From: SB11 sp965249955
GTDB taxonomy: Bacteria; Bacteroidota; Bacteroidia; UBA8524
Length of the DNA stretch: 64,000 nucleotides
Reading direction: 5' to 3'
Assembly (NCBI GenBank): GCA_965249955.1
Contig: OZ252261.1
Span: 930,001-994,000, forward strand
Shown: positions 37,257 to 45,761 of the stretch, in pieces
How the letters are laid out: the number at the start of each line of letters is the position of its first letter
Position numbering within the stretch: the first letter of the stretch is position 1
Position numbers and translations under genes: made by a program
Notes under the pieces: generated by a model
Databases searched by the model: none
The model's input: only the letters and a program-made list of their open reading frames with translations
What the model was told of the DNA's origin: nothing

Positions 37257-38303
37257 ATGAGAAACCTAAACCAAATTTTTAAATTTAACCTATTGGCACT
37301 TGTTGCCCTAAGTGTAGTAGTATTTAGCTCTTGTAAAGATGAAGGAGGCGACCCCATCGAGCCTGCACCATCGGCATACCAAGGCGCATTTATATTAAAC
37401 GAAGGCGGATTTTTAAAAGGCAATGCCAGTATAGATTTTTACAGCAGAAGCGAAGCAAAACTTACTCAAAACCTGTTTTCAAACATCAACAGCCGCCCAT
37501 TAGGAGATGTTTTTCAATCGATGAACAAAGCCAATGGCAACTACTATTTGGTAGTAAACAACTCATCAAAAATTGAAGTGGTTAATGCTGAGACTTTTAA
37601 GTCGGTAGCTACTATTAGCAATTTAGGCTCACCTCGTTTCATGCTAATTCCCTCAGCATCAAACGGAAGCAAAGCCTATGTTACCGATTTATTTAATAAT
37701 GTAATACATGTACTTAGCCTAACCAGTAATAGTCAAACTAAAACTATCGACTTGAACGGTTGGAGCGAAAACATGGTAGAAGCAGGTGGAAACGTATACG
37801 TAAACAACTGGAGCAACAAAAAGGTATATGTAATTGACCCTGTTGCCGATGCTGTGAAAGATAGTATTGAGCTAACCGACTACCCCAACGGAATTGTAGT
37901 TGATGCCAACAAAAAAGTATGGGTATTGGTAGATAGTACCGCCACCACCCCTGCCAAATTGGTGCGCATAAACCCAACCAACAACAGCATTGAAGGCAGT
38001 ATTGATTTTGCAACAGGCCAAACTGCCAATAAACTTGCCATAAACGGCGCGGGCGATAAATTGTATTACCTAGACAATGCAGGCGTGTACGAAGTAGCTA
38101 TAAGTGCAACTACATTGCCTACCACTGCCAAAAAAACAGGCAGCTTTTATGGTTTGGGTGTAGACCCTTTTGATGGCTCGGTATACTTGGGCGATGCTAT
38201 TGATTTTAACCAAAACGGAACAGTTACCCGCATAAAAGCTGATGGTAGCGAAACAACCTTTAAAGTAGGCATTGTGCCAAACGGCTTCTTTTTCAACAAT
38301 TAA
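37257..38303 (+). CDS. btuG: BtuG-like surface beta-propeller lipoprotein (DUF5074 / YncE-like)
   Basis: A 348-residue lipoprotein (lipobox FSSC at about residue 26). The mature part fits a seven-bladed propeller: AFILNEGGFLKGNASIDFYS, RPLGDVFQSM, NSSKIEVVNAETFKSV, YVTDLFNNVIHVLSL and related blades. Bacteroides BtuG proteins of this type bind B12 very tightly on the cell surface and hand it to BtuB. The gene lies eight bases after the receptor and behind the same riboswitch, which is the main support for the symbol. A terminator-like hairpin follows. Confidence 0.8.
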   Translation: MRNLNQIFKFNLLALVALSVVVFSSCKDEGGDPIEPAPSAYQGAFILNEGGFLKGNASIDFYSRSEAKLTQNLFSNINSRPLGDVFQSMNKANGNYYLVVNNSSKIEVVNAETFKSVATISNLGSPRFMLIPSASNGSKAYVTDLFNNVIHVLSLTSNSQTKTIDLNGWSENMVEAGGNVYVNNWSNKKVYVIDPVADAVKDSIELTDYPNGIVVDANKKVWVLVDSTATTPAKLVRINPTNNSIEGSIDFATGQTANKLAINGAGDKLYYLDNAGVYEVAISATTLPTTAKKTGSFYGLGVDPFDGSVYLGDAIDFNQNGTVTRIKADGSETTFKVGIVPNGFFFNN

Positions 38304-38330
38304 TACGCACTAGTAATAGTTTGTATAAGT

Positions 38331-38378
38331 AAAGCAAGGGCTTACCTATGAAAACGGGTAGGCCTTTGTTTTTTTTGG
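38331..38378 (+). terminator. Probable terminator of the B12 operon
   Basis: Imperfect stem AAGGGCTTACC / GGTAGGCCTT with a 9-base loop, then a run of eight T. A palindromic repeat begins at its end. Confidence 0.65.
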
Positions 38379-38461
38379 TCATGCTGAACTTGTTTCAGCA
38401 TCTCATTACCAATAAACGGTAGTTAATACATAGCGAGACCCTGAAATAAATTCAGGGTGAC
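38378..38461. repeat. Palindromic repeat, family 1
   Basis: Left hairpin GTCATGCTGAAC..TTCAGCATCTC, 30-base spacer, right hairpin GAGACCCTGAA..TTCAGGGTGAC. The whole unit is an inverted repeat of 84 bases. Further units occur at 46,021, 48,020, 50,111 and 63,417. Confidence 0.85.
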
Positions 38462-38513
38462 GGAGCTACGGGTGCAGTTGCCATCCTGATCAGAATCGAA
38501 GGGTGTGCGCAGC

Positions 38514-38590
38514 CAGTCATTCCCTCGAAAGAAGGAATCTATGGGTGGGCATACTGACTACCCATCCGTGCACAGATTCCGAAGAGAGGG
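38514..38590. repeat. Palindromic repeat, family 2 (degenerate)
   Basis: Begins CAGTCATTCCCTCGAAAG and ends near CACAGATTCCGAAG. Relatives are at 48,495 and 49,928. Its right end cuts into a short coding remnant. Confidence 0.65.
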
Positions 38591-38653
38591 GCATATCAAT
38601 GGAGTAAACGCTGTGCCATTACCTCCAATTAAATTATTTGTTTCTGTTTGCAT
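38558..38653 (-). pseudogene. Remnant beginning MQTETN, cut by a repeat
   Basis: A short frame reads MQTETNNLIGGNGTAFTPL and then runs into a family-2 palindromic repeat and stops. Its first 17 residues match those of the 63-residue frame at 39,322 (SLIGENGTGFT). It lies 20 bases downstream of the SMI1 gene. It is read as the head of a lost gene of the same toxin/immunity cluster. Confidence 0.6.
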
Positions 38654-38673
38654 TTGATAGTTGCAAATATTAT

Positions 38674-39144
38674 TTATGGGAATTGAGGGTCATAATTTTC
38701 GACGTAATAATTTAAAAAACTACTTAAGTGATCATTCGCCTTTCTAAGGTAATCATAATCAGGATTATTTATTTTTTTAGTAATCTCGCAAACATATACA
38801 GGAGGATCGTCTCCTTCATCAAAATAGAAAAAGAAGATCACTTCTGCCCCTTCATTTTCGGCAAAAACCCAAAAATTGTCGCTTTTAAGTGATATACCAT
38901 ATTCTTTTAGGGTTTTTCTGGCAAGATTGTTAATATCATATTCTTGTAGGTAGTAAAATCCTTCACTTATTGGTATAAATCTAAATAATCTTCCTGTCAA
39001 TAAAAGAAATTTTCTATAAGTAGCCGGGAATTTTTGTTGAATAGAATTTTCCAGCTTTTCTATTTCAACTTCGGGAATCCCATAACTTGTCCACTTATAT
39101 TTTTTTAAGAACTGTTCCAGTTTTTCTAAATTATTTTTTTCCAT
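38674..39144 (-). CDS. SMI1/KNR4 (SUKH) family protein, likely immunity protein
   Basis: A 156-residue protein with the SUKH layout: GIPEVEIEKLENSIQQKFPATYRKFLLLTG at the start, then YDINNLARKTL, FWVFAENEGAEVIFFFYFD and the terminal SSFLNYYVENYD. SUKH proteins neutralise toxins of polymorphic (contact or secreted) systems. It starts 14 bases inside the upstream 63-residue frame, suggesting coupled translation in a small cluster. No intact toxin is beside it, so it may be an orphan immunity gene. Confidence 0.85.
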   Translation of the reverse strand: MEKNNLEKLEQFLKKYKWTSYGIPEVEIEKLENSIQQKFPATYRKFLLLTGRLFRFIPISEGFYYLQEYDINNLARKTLKEYGISLKSDNFWVFAENEGAEVIFFFYFDEGDDPPVYVCEITKKINNPDYDYLRKANDHLSSFLNYYVENYDPQFP

Positions 39145-39322
39145 TATTTACATGCTCATTTATTTGTGCATAATAATTGTCAAAATCTCCAGTTTGTCTT
39201 ACAATTTGCCGAACTCCATTATCATCAATATACATGGGTCTAAATATATTAAATTTGGTATTATACGCCTGGGTAAACCCTGTGCCATTCTCGCCTATTA
39301 AGCTATTTGTTTCTGTTTGCAT
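39131..39322 (-). CDS. Short frame of unknown function in the toxin/immunity cluster
   Basis: 63 residues starting MQTETNSLIGENGTGFTQ and containing FRPMYIDDNGVRQIVRQTGDF. The start codon shares one base with the previous stop (TAATG), and its end overlaps the SMI1 gene by 14 bases. A second copy of its first 17 residues lies at 38,653. I do not recognise the family. It could be a toxin fragment or linker left after rearrangement, or a small immunity partner. Confidence 0.5.
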   Translation of the reverse strand: MQTETNSLIGENGTGFTQAYNTKFNIFRPMYIDDNGVRQIVRQTGDFDNYYAQINEHVNNGKK

Positions 39323-39642
39323 TATTTTTCGCCTCTTCGTTTAATTTTCTTTATAATTTTACCATTTTCCAACACTGTTAACTCGATTTTTGCATCTTGA
39401 TGCTTTATAATTATTGGTTTTCCGCTTTCATCATCAATGTACATGAATCCTGGTCGAGTTTTAGACGAAACGCCCGTTTCAAATACAAAATCAACAACCC
39501 ATGTGGGTTTCGTCATACCGTGATACAATAAATTAAGATCGAGTTCCTCAATACCCATGTCAATAGTTTTGTCATACGAAAAATCAATTTTTGCTAATAT
39601 GCCTTTTGCTATTTCTTCAATTTCTTTTACCGAATGCTTCAT
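39322..39642 (-). CDS. Small protein of unknown function in the toxin/immunity cluster
   Basis: 106 residues, no signal peptide, probably cytosolic. It begins with an amphipathic helix (VKEIEEIAKGILAKIDF) and then has strands (PTWVVDFVFETG, PGFMYIDDESGKPIIIKHQDAKIELTVLENGKI), a layout common in small immunity proteins. Its MYIDD..G segment is echoed in the next frame (MYIDDNG). The gene heads three tightly coupled frames (one-base and 14-base overlaps), ending with SMI1. An immunity role is an inference from context. Confidence 0.6.
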   Translation of the reverse strand: MKHSVKEIEEIAKGILAKIDFSYDKTIDMGIEELDLNLLYHGMTKPTWVVDFVFETGVSSKTRPGFMYIDDESGKPIIIKHQDAKIELTVLENGKIIKKIKRRGEK

Positions 39643-39647
39643 TAGTC

Positions 39648-39932
39648 TTATTTTTTTATTAATGCCTCGATTTCTTTTTCAAAAATGAGACTTTGTTTTG
39701 CTTTACGTCTAACCTTATTAACATAGTCGTATTTATCAATTAACTCATCGTCTGTCCAACGCTGCTTGTTTCCAAATACCAGCTCCCAAACAAAAGTTTC
39801 GGCATACTAATCTGTGAGTTTATTTAAAACATAATTATTCCCAAGTTTATTATAATATTCCTTCCATTGCCTCACATGGTAAATGCTCACTGCTAAATGT
39901 TTAATTTTTTCATACTCCACAAACAAAGGCAA
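39648..39932 (-). pseudogene. Coding remnant with an internal stop
   Basis: A frame without a start reads LPLFVEYEKIKHLAVSIYHV..WKEYYNKLGNNYVLNKLTD, meets a TAG near 39,811, and continues YAETFVWELVFGNKQRWTDDELIDKYDYVNK to a natural stop. Composition and amphipathic pattern look protein-coding on both sides of the stop. It ends eight bases before the 106-residue gene. It is probably a decayed toxin or immunity gene of the same cluster. Confidence 0.6.
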
Positions 39933-40009
39933 TTACGTTTTAGTGCTCAATAGTTAAAACAAAGTAAGTATTATAGTTGTAAATTCGTAATTTAGAAATA
40001 CTCTTTTTT

Positions 40010-40762
40010 ATGAAAAAACTTGCTGTAGCTGTTCTTTTACTCTTTTCTGCTCTTTCAATCTCATCGTGCAGTAAACTTGGAGACGATATATTAAACTCAT
40101 TCGGAGATAATGATTCTATTACCAACGAGGAAATAATTAACGGGCTAAAAAAGGCACTAACACTGGGTGTTGATACATCAGTAAAACGTCTTAGTGCTGT
40201 TGATGGCTATTTTAGCGATAAAGTAGTAAAAATATTACTTCCGCCTGAAGCAGCTCCTATTTTTAATAACCTTAGCAAAATACCCGGCGGACAATTATTG
40301 GTGGATAACACCATTTTGGCCATAAACCGAGCTGCCGAAGATGCAGCCCCCGAAGCCACCAGTATTTTTGTAAAAGCCATTACAGACATTACCATTTCTG
40401 ACGGTAAAACTATATTAAACGGTAACGATAGTGCAGCAACAACTTTTTTAAAGAAAGGCACATACTCTCCACTACAAACAGCTTTCTCACCAAAAATTAC
40501 GGCATCGCTTAGTAAACCTTTAGTTTTAGGCACATCTGCCGAGTCTTTGTATAGCGATTTGGTAAACACCTACAATACAGCTTCGTTGGGTGGCACACTT
40601 TTTCCAAAAATCACTCAAAATACATTGGGCGCTTATGTTACCACAAAAGCATTAGACGGACTTTTTCATAAAATAGCTGTTGAAGAAGGCAAAATCCGTA
40701 ACGAGGCAAACCACCGTATAGACCAAGTGCTTGAAAAAGTTTTTGGCACAAAGTGGATATAG
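40010..40762 (+). CDS. DUF4197 lipoprotein, copy 1
   Basis: A 250-residue lipoprotein (lipobox SISSC at about residue 20) of the DUF4197 family: TNEEIINGLKKALTLGVDTSVKRLSAVDGY, KILLPPEA, INRAAEDAAPEA, FLKKGTYSPLQTAFSPKI and VTTKALDGLFHKIAVEE. The family is periplasmic or outer-membrane and helical; its function is not established. A close paralogue follows 93 bases downstream on the same strand, a local duplication. Confidence 0.88.
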   Translation: MKKLAVAVLLLFSALSISSCSKLGDDILNSFGDNDSITNEEIINGLKKALTLGVDTSVKRLSAVDGYFSDKVVKILLPPEAAPIFNNLSKIPGGQLLVDNTILAINRAAEDAAPEATSIFVKAITDITISDGKTILNGNDSAATTFLKKGTYSPLQTAFSPKITASLSKPLVLGTSAESLYSDLVNTYNTASLGGTLFPKITQNTLGAYVTTKALDGLFHKIAVEEGKIRNEANHRIDQVLEKVFGTKWI

Positions 40763-40855
40763 TTTTAATGTATTTCGCAAAATAACAACCTGCTTACACC
40801 TTATTTTCTTTGGGTGGCTTCACTGTTTTTGCCTTTACTTTCTTAATTTCGGGGC

Positions 40856-41608
40856 ATGAAAACAGTGAAAACCTTATTAGTAGTTTTAACTTTCGGTCTA
40901 TTATCATCGTGCGATGTAGTGCAAAATGCACTTGAACAAGGAGGAGGATTGGGCACCAATGTACCACTAACCCAAGCCGAAGTAGTAAAAGGCCTAAAAA
41001 ACGCATTAACTGTAGGTACTGATAGCGCTGTGCGCCGATTAAATGCTACTGATGGTTTTTTGAAAGATGCTGCTATAAAAATCCTATTACCACCTGAAGC
41101 TCAAGAAATTATTAAGCAAGTATCAAAAATACCCGGTGGCGACGCCTTGGTAGATAAAACTATTACAGCCATAAACCGTGCCGCCGAAGATGCCGCATCA
41201 ACCGCAGGGCCAATATTTGCCAATGCCGTTACCAATATGAGTATTAATGATGCCTTTGGTATACTAAAAGGTACTGATACAGCAGCTACACATTACCTGC
41301 GCAACACCACATTTAGCCAGCTAAAAAATGCCTTTACGCCTAAAATAAACAATAGCCTTAGCAAGCCATTAGTATTTAATACATCGGCAGAAAAACTGTA
41401 TACCGATTTAGTAAGTACCTACAATACAGCATCGTTGGGAGGGGTATTATTTCCTAAAGTTAACAACACAAGCCTTACTGAACACGTAACCAACCGTGCG
41501 CTTGACGGCATGTTTCTTAAAATAGCTAACGAAGAAAAACAAATTCGTACCGACCCTGTGCACCGTGTTACTTCTATACTACAACGTGTGTTTGGCAGCC
41601 AACAATAG
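40856..41608 (+). CDS. DUF4197 lipoprotein, copy 2
   Basis: A 250-residue tandem paralogue of the gene before it, with the same landmarks (EVVKGLKNALTVGTDSAVRRLNATDGF, KILLPPEAQEI, INRAAEDAAS, YLRNTTFSQLKNAFTPKI, VTNRALDGMFLKIANEE). Lipobox LSSC at about residue 20. The two share length and layout but are clearly diverged, so the duplication is not recent. Function unknown. Confidence 0.88.
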   Translation: MKTVKTLLVVLTFGLLSSCDVVQNALEQGGGLGTNVPLTQAEVVKGLKNALTVGTDSAVRRLNATDGFLKDAAIKILLPPEAQEIIKQVSKIPGGDALVDKTITAINRAAEDAASTAGPIFANAVTNMSINDAFGILKGTDTAATHYLRNTTFSQLKNAFTPKINNSLSKPLVFNTSAEKLYTDLVSTYNTASLGGVLFPKVNNTSLTEHVTNRALDGMFLKIANEEKQIRTDPVHRVTSILQRVFGSQQ

Positions 41609-41735
41609 GTTTTGTTTTGGTTGTTCAATAAAACCAATGTTGCAATAAGTAGCAATGGATAATTATGAAGTCAAAACACATATTTCTATATGTTCTGTTT
41701 ATTTTCTTTTATGCTTTTAGGCAAAAGTGTTAATT

Positions 41736-42188
41736 ATGAAAATAATTAGAAAAAATATTAATAAAGCTGAATACAGACTCAAGGAAGATGTGATATTTTG
41801 CAAAAAAAACTTTAACAACAAAAACTTTGAGCCTGATGATGCTATTATGAAAAAATTTAATTTTCATGAAAAGATTCATGATTTTTTTAGCATTTCACCA
41901 ATAGAATTTCTCTCATTGTTACGAGAGAAATTTCAAAAAATCTCTCCTCAGTTTTGTATTGCTACAATTTTAGAGGACGATCCAATTGTAGTGTTTGATT
42001 TGAATACTAATACCGACGGTGATTATTTTGGGATAATGTCCTATCCAAAACACATAAACTATGATTTCCCCGAAATTAACATTGGTTTAGGTACTATATA
42101 TGAAACCCTGTTGTTTTATAGTACTGATTTAACTTGGTGTGTATACGCTAATAGGTATTATGATATTATTTTAATTAAATGGGATTAG
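41736..42188 (+). CDS. Protein of unknown function, possibly immunity-like
   Basis: A 150-residue soluble protein with no signal peptide. It starts at ATG 41,736 (an in-frame GTG lies three codons earlier). Basic N-terminus, helices up to LLREKFQKISPQF, then strands (CIATILEDDPIVVFDLNTN, YYDIILIKWD). The acidic core and small size resemble immunity proteins of toxin systems, and the cluster nearby fits, but no family was recognised. Confidence 0.5.
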   Translation: MKIIRKNINKAEYRLKEDVIFCKKNFNNKNFEPDDAIMKKFNFHEKIHDFFSISPIEFLSLLREKFQKISPQFCIATILEDDPIVVFDLNTNTDGDYFGIMSYPKHINYDFPEINIGLGTIYETLLFYSTDLTWCVYANRYYDIILIKWD

Positions 42189-42296
42189 TTAATATCCTAA
42201 TTAGCACAAAAAGAGACAAACACTAAATTAGCCCAAGTAAAACAAAATCTTAAATAGTAACTGATAAATGTTTAATGCTAAATATTAAACTTGTAT

Positions 42297-42659
42297 ATGG
42301 ATATTGAACATTACCGCAACTATTGCATAACCAAAGCTGGCGTTACCGAATCGTTTCCGTTTGACAGCAATACACTTGTTTTTAAAGTAATGGGTAAAAT
42401 GTTTGCCCTGTGCGATGTAAACAACTTTGAAAGCATAAACCTAAAATGCGACCCAGAGTTGGCTGTTGAGCTGCGCGAGCAATACGAAGGCGTTTTGCCC
42501 GGCTACCACATGAGCAAGGTACACTGGAATACAGTATTAATGGATGGCAGCATTGATGACAGGCTAATATGCGAGTGGATAGACAATAGCTATAACCTTG
42601 TAGTAGCATCGTTAACCAAAAAACTACAAGCCGAATTAGAGTTGCTTAAAACTTTGTAA
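42297..42659 (+). CDS. MmcQ/YjbR family protein
   Basis: A 120-residue protein of the MmcQ/YjbR fold (double-wing DNA-binding-like): YRNYCITKAGVTESFPFDSNTLVFKVMGKMFAL, INLKCDPELAVELREQYEGVLPGYHMSKVHWNTV and the terminal IDNSYNLVVASLTKK are the family blocks in order. The ATG two codons in (42,297) is preferred to a TTG. Exact role unknown; DNA binding is suggested by structure only. It is a single gene. Confidence 0.92.
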   Translation: MDIEHYRNYCITKAGVTESFPFDSNTLVFKVMGKMFALCDVNNFESINLKCDPELAVELREQYEGVLPGYHMSKVHWNTVLMDGSIDDRLICEWIDNSYNLVVASLTKKLQAELELLKTL

Positions 42660-42782
42660 AAAAATATTTAGCCTGCTTTCCCTCTAAAACTGCGCATCTA
42701 AAGACAAGAAACATCTGGTTAACATTAAATACTTGTTTGCTTAACATTGGCTTAATACTGCCGTAATACTTTCGTGACCAGA

Positions 42783-43115
42783 ATGAAGAAAATACTTTTT
42801 ATACTTCTTTTAGCGATAAGCACAACAGCAGCAATAGCAGGCAATGCCGACCCTAAAGCTAACCAAACCATTAAAGGACAAGTAACCGACGAAAACGGTG
42901 AAGCTCTTGCAGGTGTTGAAGTAATGGTAGAAGGAATTGGAACAAGAGTATATACCGATTTTGACGGAAACTTTGAAATTGACCATCTACGTGATGGTTC
43001 GTACACCATAGTGTTAACATTAATTTCATTTAAGGACACTAAAACCGTACTAAAAACTAAACAAAACGAAATCACCCCTACAGTTATCAAACTGAACAAA
43101 AAAAGGCTTCAATAA
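42783..43115 (+). CDS. Exported carboxypeptidase-regulatory-like domain protein
   Basis: A 110-residue protein with a signal peptide (about 20 residues, cut near AIAG) and one CarboxypepD_reg-like beta-sandwich (IKGQVTDENGEALAGVEVMVEG, YTDFDGNFEIDHLRDGSYTIVL). Such domains normally stand at the N-terminus of TonB receptors; here the domain is the whole protein. It may be a stand-alone periplasmic or surface module. The ATG at 42,783 is favoured over a GTG three codons upstream. Confidence 0.8.
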   Translation: MKKILFILLLAISTTAAIAGNADPKANQTIKGQVTDENGEALAGVEVMVEGIGTRVYTDFDGNFEIDHLRDGSYTIVLTLISFKDTKTVLKTKQNEITPTVIKLNKKRLQ

Positions 43116-43216
43116 GCAAAGCCCCTGTAAAATAAGACTACTCACTAATTGCACGGCTAAAACCGCTTGCTAAATAATTTTCATTGCAATGTTATGTAAT
43201 TGTTAAATCAATACAC

Positions 43217-43224
43217 TATCTTTG
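43217..43224 (+). promoter_or_regulatory. Promoter -7 element of the MORN-variant gene
   Basis: TATCTTTG, a full match to TANNTTTG, 36 bases before the ATG. No good -33 TTTG is seen. Confidence 0.45.
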
Positions 43225-43260
43225 TATTGTAATTCATAACAAACTTTAAATATTAAAGCA

Positions 43261-43734
43261 ATGAAAAAATCAATGATAAAAACAATCTTTATGTTGTTTG
43301 CGTTGGTTTTCTCAAGTGCGGCACTAAATGCTAATCCCACAGAAACCAATGTAAAAATCTTCTACGACCAAGACGGTAATCTGTACAATGGGATGTATTA
43401 CTCTTACTACGAAAACGGCTTGAAATCAAGCGAGCTATATGTGGTTGAAGGAAAAATCCAAGGGAAAGCCTACTTTTACTATGCCACCGGAAAGGTGATG
43501 GAAGTAGGTAAGTATGTTGATGGCCAACGCCAAGGCGAATGGACTAAATACAACGAAGAAGGTCAAGTAATAGGCTTGGCAAATTTTAACAACGACTTGA
43601 AAGATGGCGTATGGAAGGTATATACCCCCGAAGGCCAACTGATATTCGAAATGCACTACCAAATGGATAAAAAAGTAGGCACATGGCGCCAATGGAACGA
43701 CAAAGGCGAGCTTGTAGCTGAAAAAACATATTAA
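43261..43734 (+). CDS. Exported MORN-variant (YwqK-type) repeat protein
   Basis: 157 residues with a signal peptide (about 24 residues, ending LNAN) and five or six short repeats of the type YYENGLKSSELYVVEGKIQG, YDATGKVMEVGKYVDGQRQG-like, GVWKVYTPEGQL and GTWRQWNDKGEL, the MORN_2 pattern of YwqK antitoxin-like proteins. Here it is secreted, so an antitoxin role is not implied. It has a -7 element upstream and a strong terminator 27 bases after the stop. Confidence 0.8.
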   Translation: MKKSMIKTIFMLFALVFSSAALNANPTETNVKIFYDQDGNLYNGMYYSYYENGLKSSELYVVEGKIQGKAYFYYATGKVMEVGKYVDGQRQGEWTKYNEEGQVIGLANFNNDLKDGVWKVYTPEGQLIFEMHYQMDKKVGTWRQWNDKGELVAEKTY

Positions 43735-43760
43735 AATTTTATCTACTACCCTAAACAATA

Positions 43761-43791
43761 AACCCCGTTTGGCTTTGCCAACGGGGTTTTT
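43761..43791 (+). terminator. Terminator of the MORN-variant gene
   Basis: Stem AACCCCGTT..GGC / GCC AACGGGGTT with a 3-base loop and one bulge, then TTTTT. The RHS fragment begins at the very end of the T run. Confidence 0.85.
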
Positions 43792-43792
43792 A

Positions 43793-44740
43793 TTTGGGTT
43801 TAACGGGCAGGAGAAGGATAATGAGGTTTCTGGGGCTGGTAATAGCTATACAGCAGAGTTCTGGCAATACGATAGTAGGTTGGGTAGAAGGTGGAATGTT
43901 GATCCAATTTTCAAAGTTTGGGAAAGTCCTTATGCTTGTTTTAATAATAATCCAATAGCCAAAATTGTTCCCAGTGGACAAAATGCTGAAAATGCTAATC
44001 ATACTAAACCTGAAAAAAGTAAGATATCAAAATGGTGGAATAGAGTCTTAGATAAAAGAGCAGCAAGAAAATTTGATCGAAAAGTAAGAAAAGCTGTTGA
44101 AAGAGATTTTGATAAATTAACTAAAGCTGGACAAGTTGATTTGGGTGATAGAGATGATTATAACCAGAAACTTGAGGTGTTGAAAGATAAGTATAGTGCT
44201 AAATATGGTAATAAGAAATGGTTTAAAAGAGCTAGTAGCATTGGCAGCGAGCTTAGCACTATAACCACACTTATAAATTTGAATTTCCACGATGGAAATG
44301 AAAATAATAATGGACCAGATCCTGAACAATCTTTTGATAGGGATGTGATGGTTGATAAGGGTAGCCTCTCTATTGAGGAAAGGCTCAAAAATGGTGAGGA
44401 ACATAAAATACCGCTAAATGGTATGTCTGATTCACGTGTTCCCGATGGCATTATTCCGAAAAACTCCCAAATTAGGGTGGATGGAAATTTTGATGCCAAC
44501 CCCAATAATCTTTCAATTTTCTATTATGATGAAAATGGTAATGAAGTTCCTATTGGTTTGTCAGGTGCCACGTTACATAATAATTATCCTAATTCTGTCC
44601 CGATATTAACAGTTGGTAATACTGAAGCGATAAAAACTAATGCCATATATGTTAGAGTTAATGGAGCTTTACAGAATACTTCTAGAGGGGATGCTTGGCA
44701 CTTTAATATAACTATTGTTTCACCAATAGCTAATCCTTAA
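43793..44740 (+). pseudogene. RHS C-terminal fragment: truncated core plus toxin-like tip
   Basis: The frame starts mid-core with FGFNGQEKDNEVSGAGNSYTAEF and YDSRLGRRWNVDP, the conserved end of the RHS-repeat-associated core, then PSGQ and an about 260-residue variable tip. The tip has a basic helical part (KWWNRVLDKRAARKFDRK) and a beta-rich end (DGIIPKNSQIRVDGNF). No known toxin domain was recognised. There is no start codon or export signal: the nearest frame start is a TTG inside the terminator hairpin. It is a displaced tip cassette, followed 14 bases later by a possible immunity gene. Confidence 0.75.
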
Positions 44741-44754
44741 ATAAATTTTATATA

Positions 44755-45693
44755 ATGACGTTAAGAAAAAAAATATATTTAATCATTACAATAATCTATT
44801 GTTCAATTCAAGTAAATGCACAGTATAAGGTTAATGATTTTAATAGCAAGGGGAATAAACAGGGGTTATGGGTAATCCGCGAGAACAATATCACTAAAAA
44901 TGTAAGGTTTTATATAAACGATACCTTAGATGGGTTTAGTTTTGATTTTAACGATTCGGGTGAAATTGTTAAAAGTATTTTTTATGAAAAAGGTGATTCA
45001 ATACCATACCCTACTTCTTTATACTCTGCGGAAAATAAAGATTCGTTCTTGATTCCTAAATCTTTTTCAGGAAGATTGCGACTTAGTAAGAAATCACCTA
45101 ATTCTTCTATTTGGGTATATAAAAATGGTGTTCAGCATGGAATTGCACAAAATGATGGTAAAACAGGAAAAAATAAAACAAATTATATAGAGTATATCAA
45201 CTTTAATGGTTGGGGTATATACATGATATTTTTTGATAAGAAAAAACGCCCTGAATTATTTTTTGACCTATCAAAAATACCTACAAATTTTATCATTGAA
45301 GGCTATGAAATAAAAAGAAATAAGTTATATATTGATCTATATAACCCAACTGAAAGGAGAGTAACCTTCCCTAACTTTAAGCATCGTAGCTTAAGTTACG
45401 TGAAAACAAACTTAGATGATAGGTTTTATAAAATAAAAGCGGATACGCTTATAGTTACTGTTAATAATGCTACTTCTGTAGACGAGGTTGTTAGTGATGG
45501 ATTTGATGACAGAAAAATTTGCAAAAAAATTAAGGAGCAACATACTTATCATGATAAGTATGTTGAAGATTTTTTATACCCCTATGAAAGAAGGGTAGTG
45601 AGTGTGAAAATTGCAGGTTTATCACCAAAAAAAATAAGGGCAGTAATTATATCATACAATGGATTAATCTATTTTAATGGTCAAAAATGGTAA
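44755..45693 (+). CDS. Exported protein after the RHS tip, unknown function
   Basis: 312 residues with a signal peptide (about 22 residues, ending VNAQ) and a MORN-like N-terminal stretch (DFNSKGNKQGLWVIRENN, FYINDTLDGFSFDFNDSGEIVKS). The rest has strand-rich segments and no motif I know. The 14-base spacing and same strand suggest it is tied to the tip cassette, which would fit a periplasmic immunity protein; this is inference. Codon use is AT rich like the tip. Confidence 0.6.
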   Translation: MTLRKKIYLIITIIYCSIQVNAQYKVNDFNSKGNKQGLWVIRENNITKNVRFYINDTLDGFSFDFNDSGEIVKSIFYEKGDSIPYPTSLYSAENKDSFLIPKSFSGRLRLSKKSPNSSIWVYKNGVQHGIAQNDGKTGKNKTNYIEYINFNGWGIYMIFFDKKKRPELFFDLSKIPTNFIIEGYEIKRNKLYIDLYNPTERRVTFPNFKHRSLSYVKTNLDDRFYKIKADTLIVTVNNATSVDEVVSDGFDDRKICKKIKEQHTYHDKYVEDFLYPYERRVVSVKIAGLSPKKIRAVIISYNGLIYFNGQKW

Positions 45694-45761
45694 TGTTAGG
45701 TAATACTACACTTGGCAGTTCGGTAATCATTAGTTTTATAACATGCTGATTTTAAGTATAG

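Noticed and set aside
43261..43734. YwqK-type antitoxin of a toxin-antitoxin pair
   Set aside because: The protein has a signal peptide and no adjacent toxin gene; the name only reflects its MORN-variant repeats.
43769..43792. Frame start of the RHS tip fragment (TTG GCT TTG...)
   Set aside because: These codons lie inside a terminator hairpin and its T run; there is no homology to RHS before FGFN.
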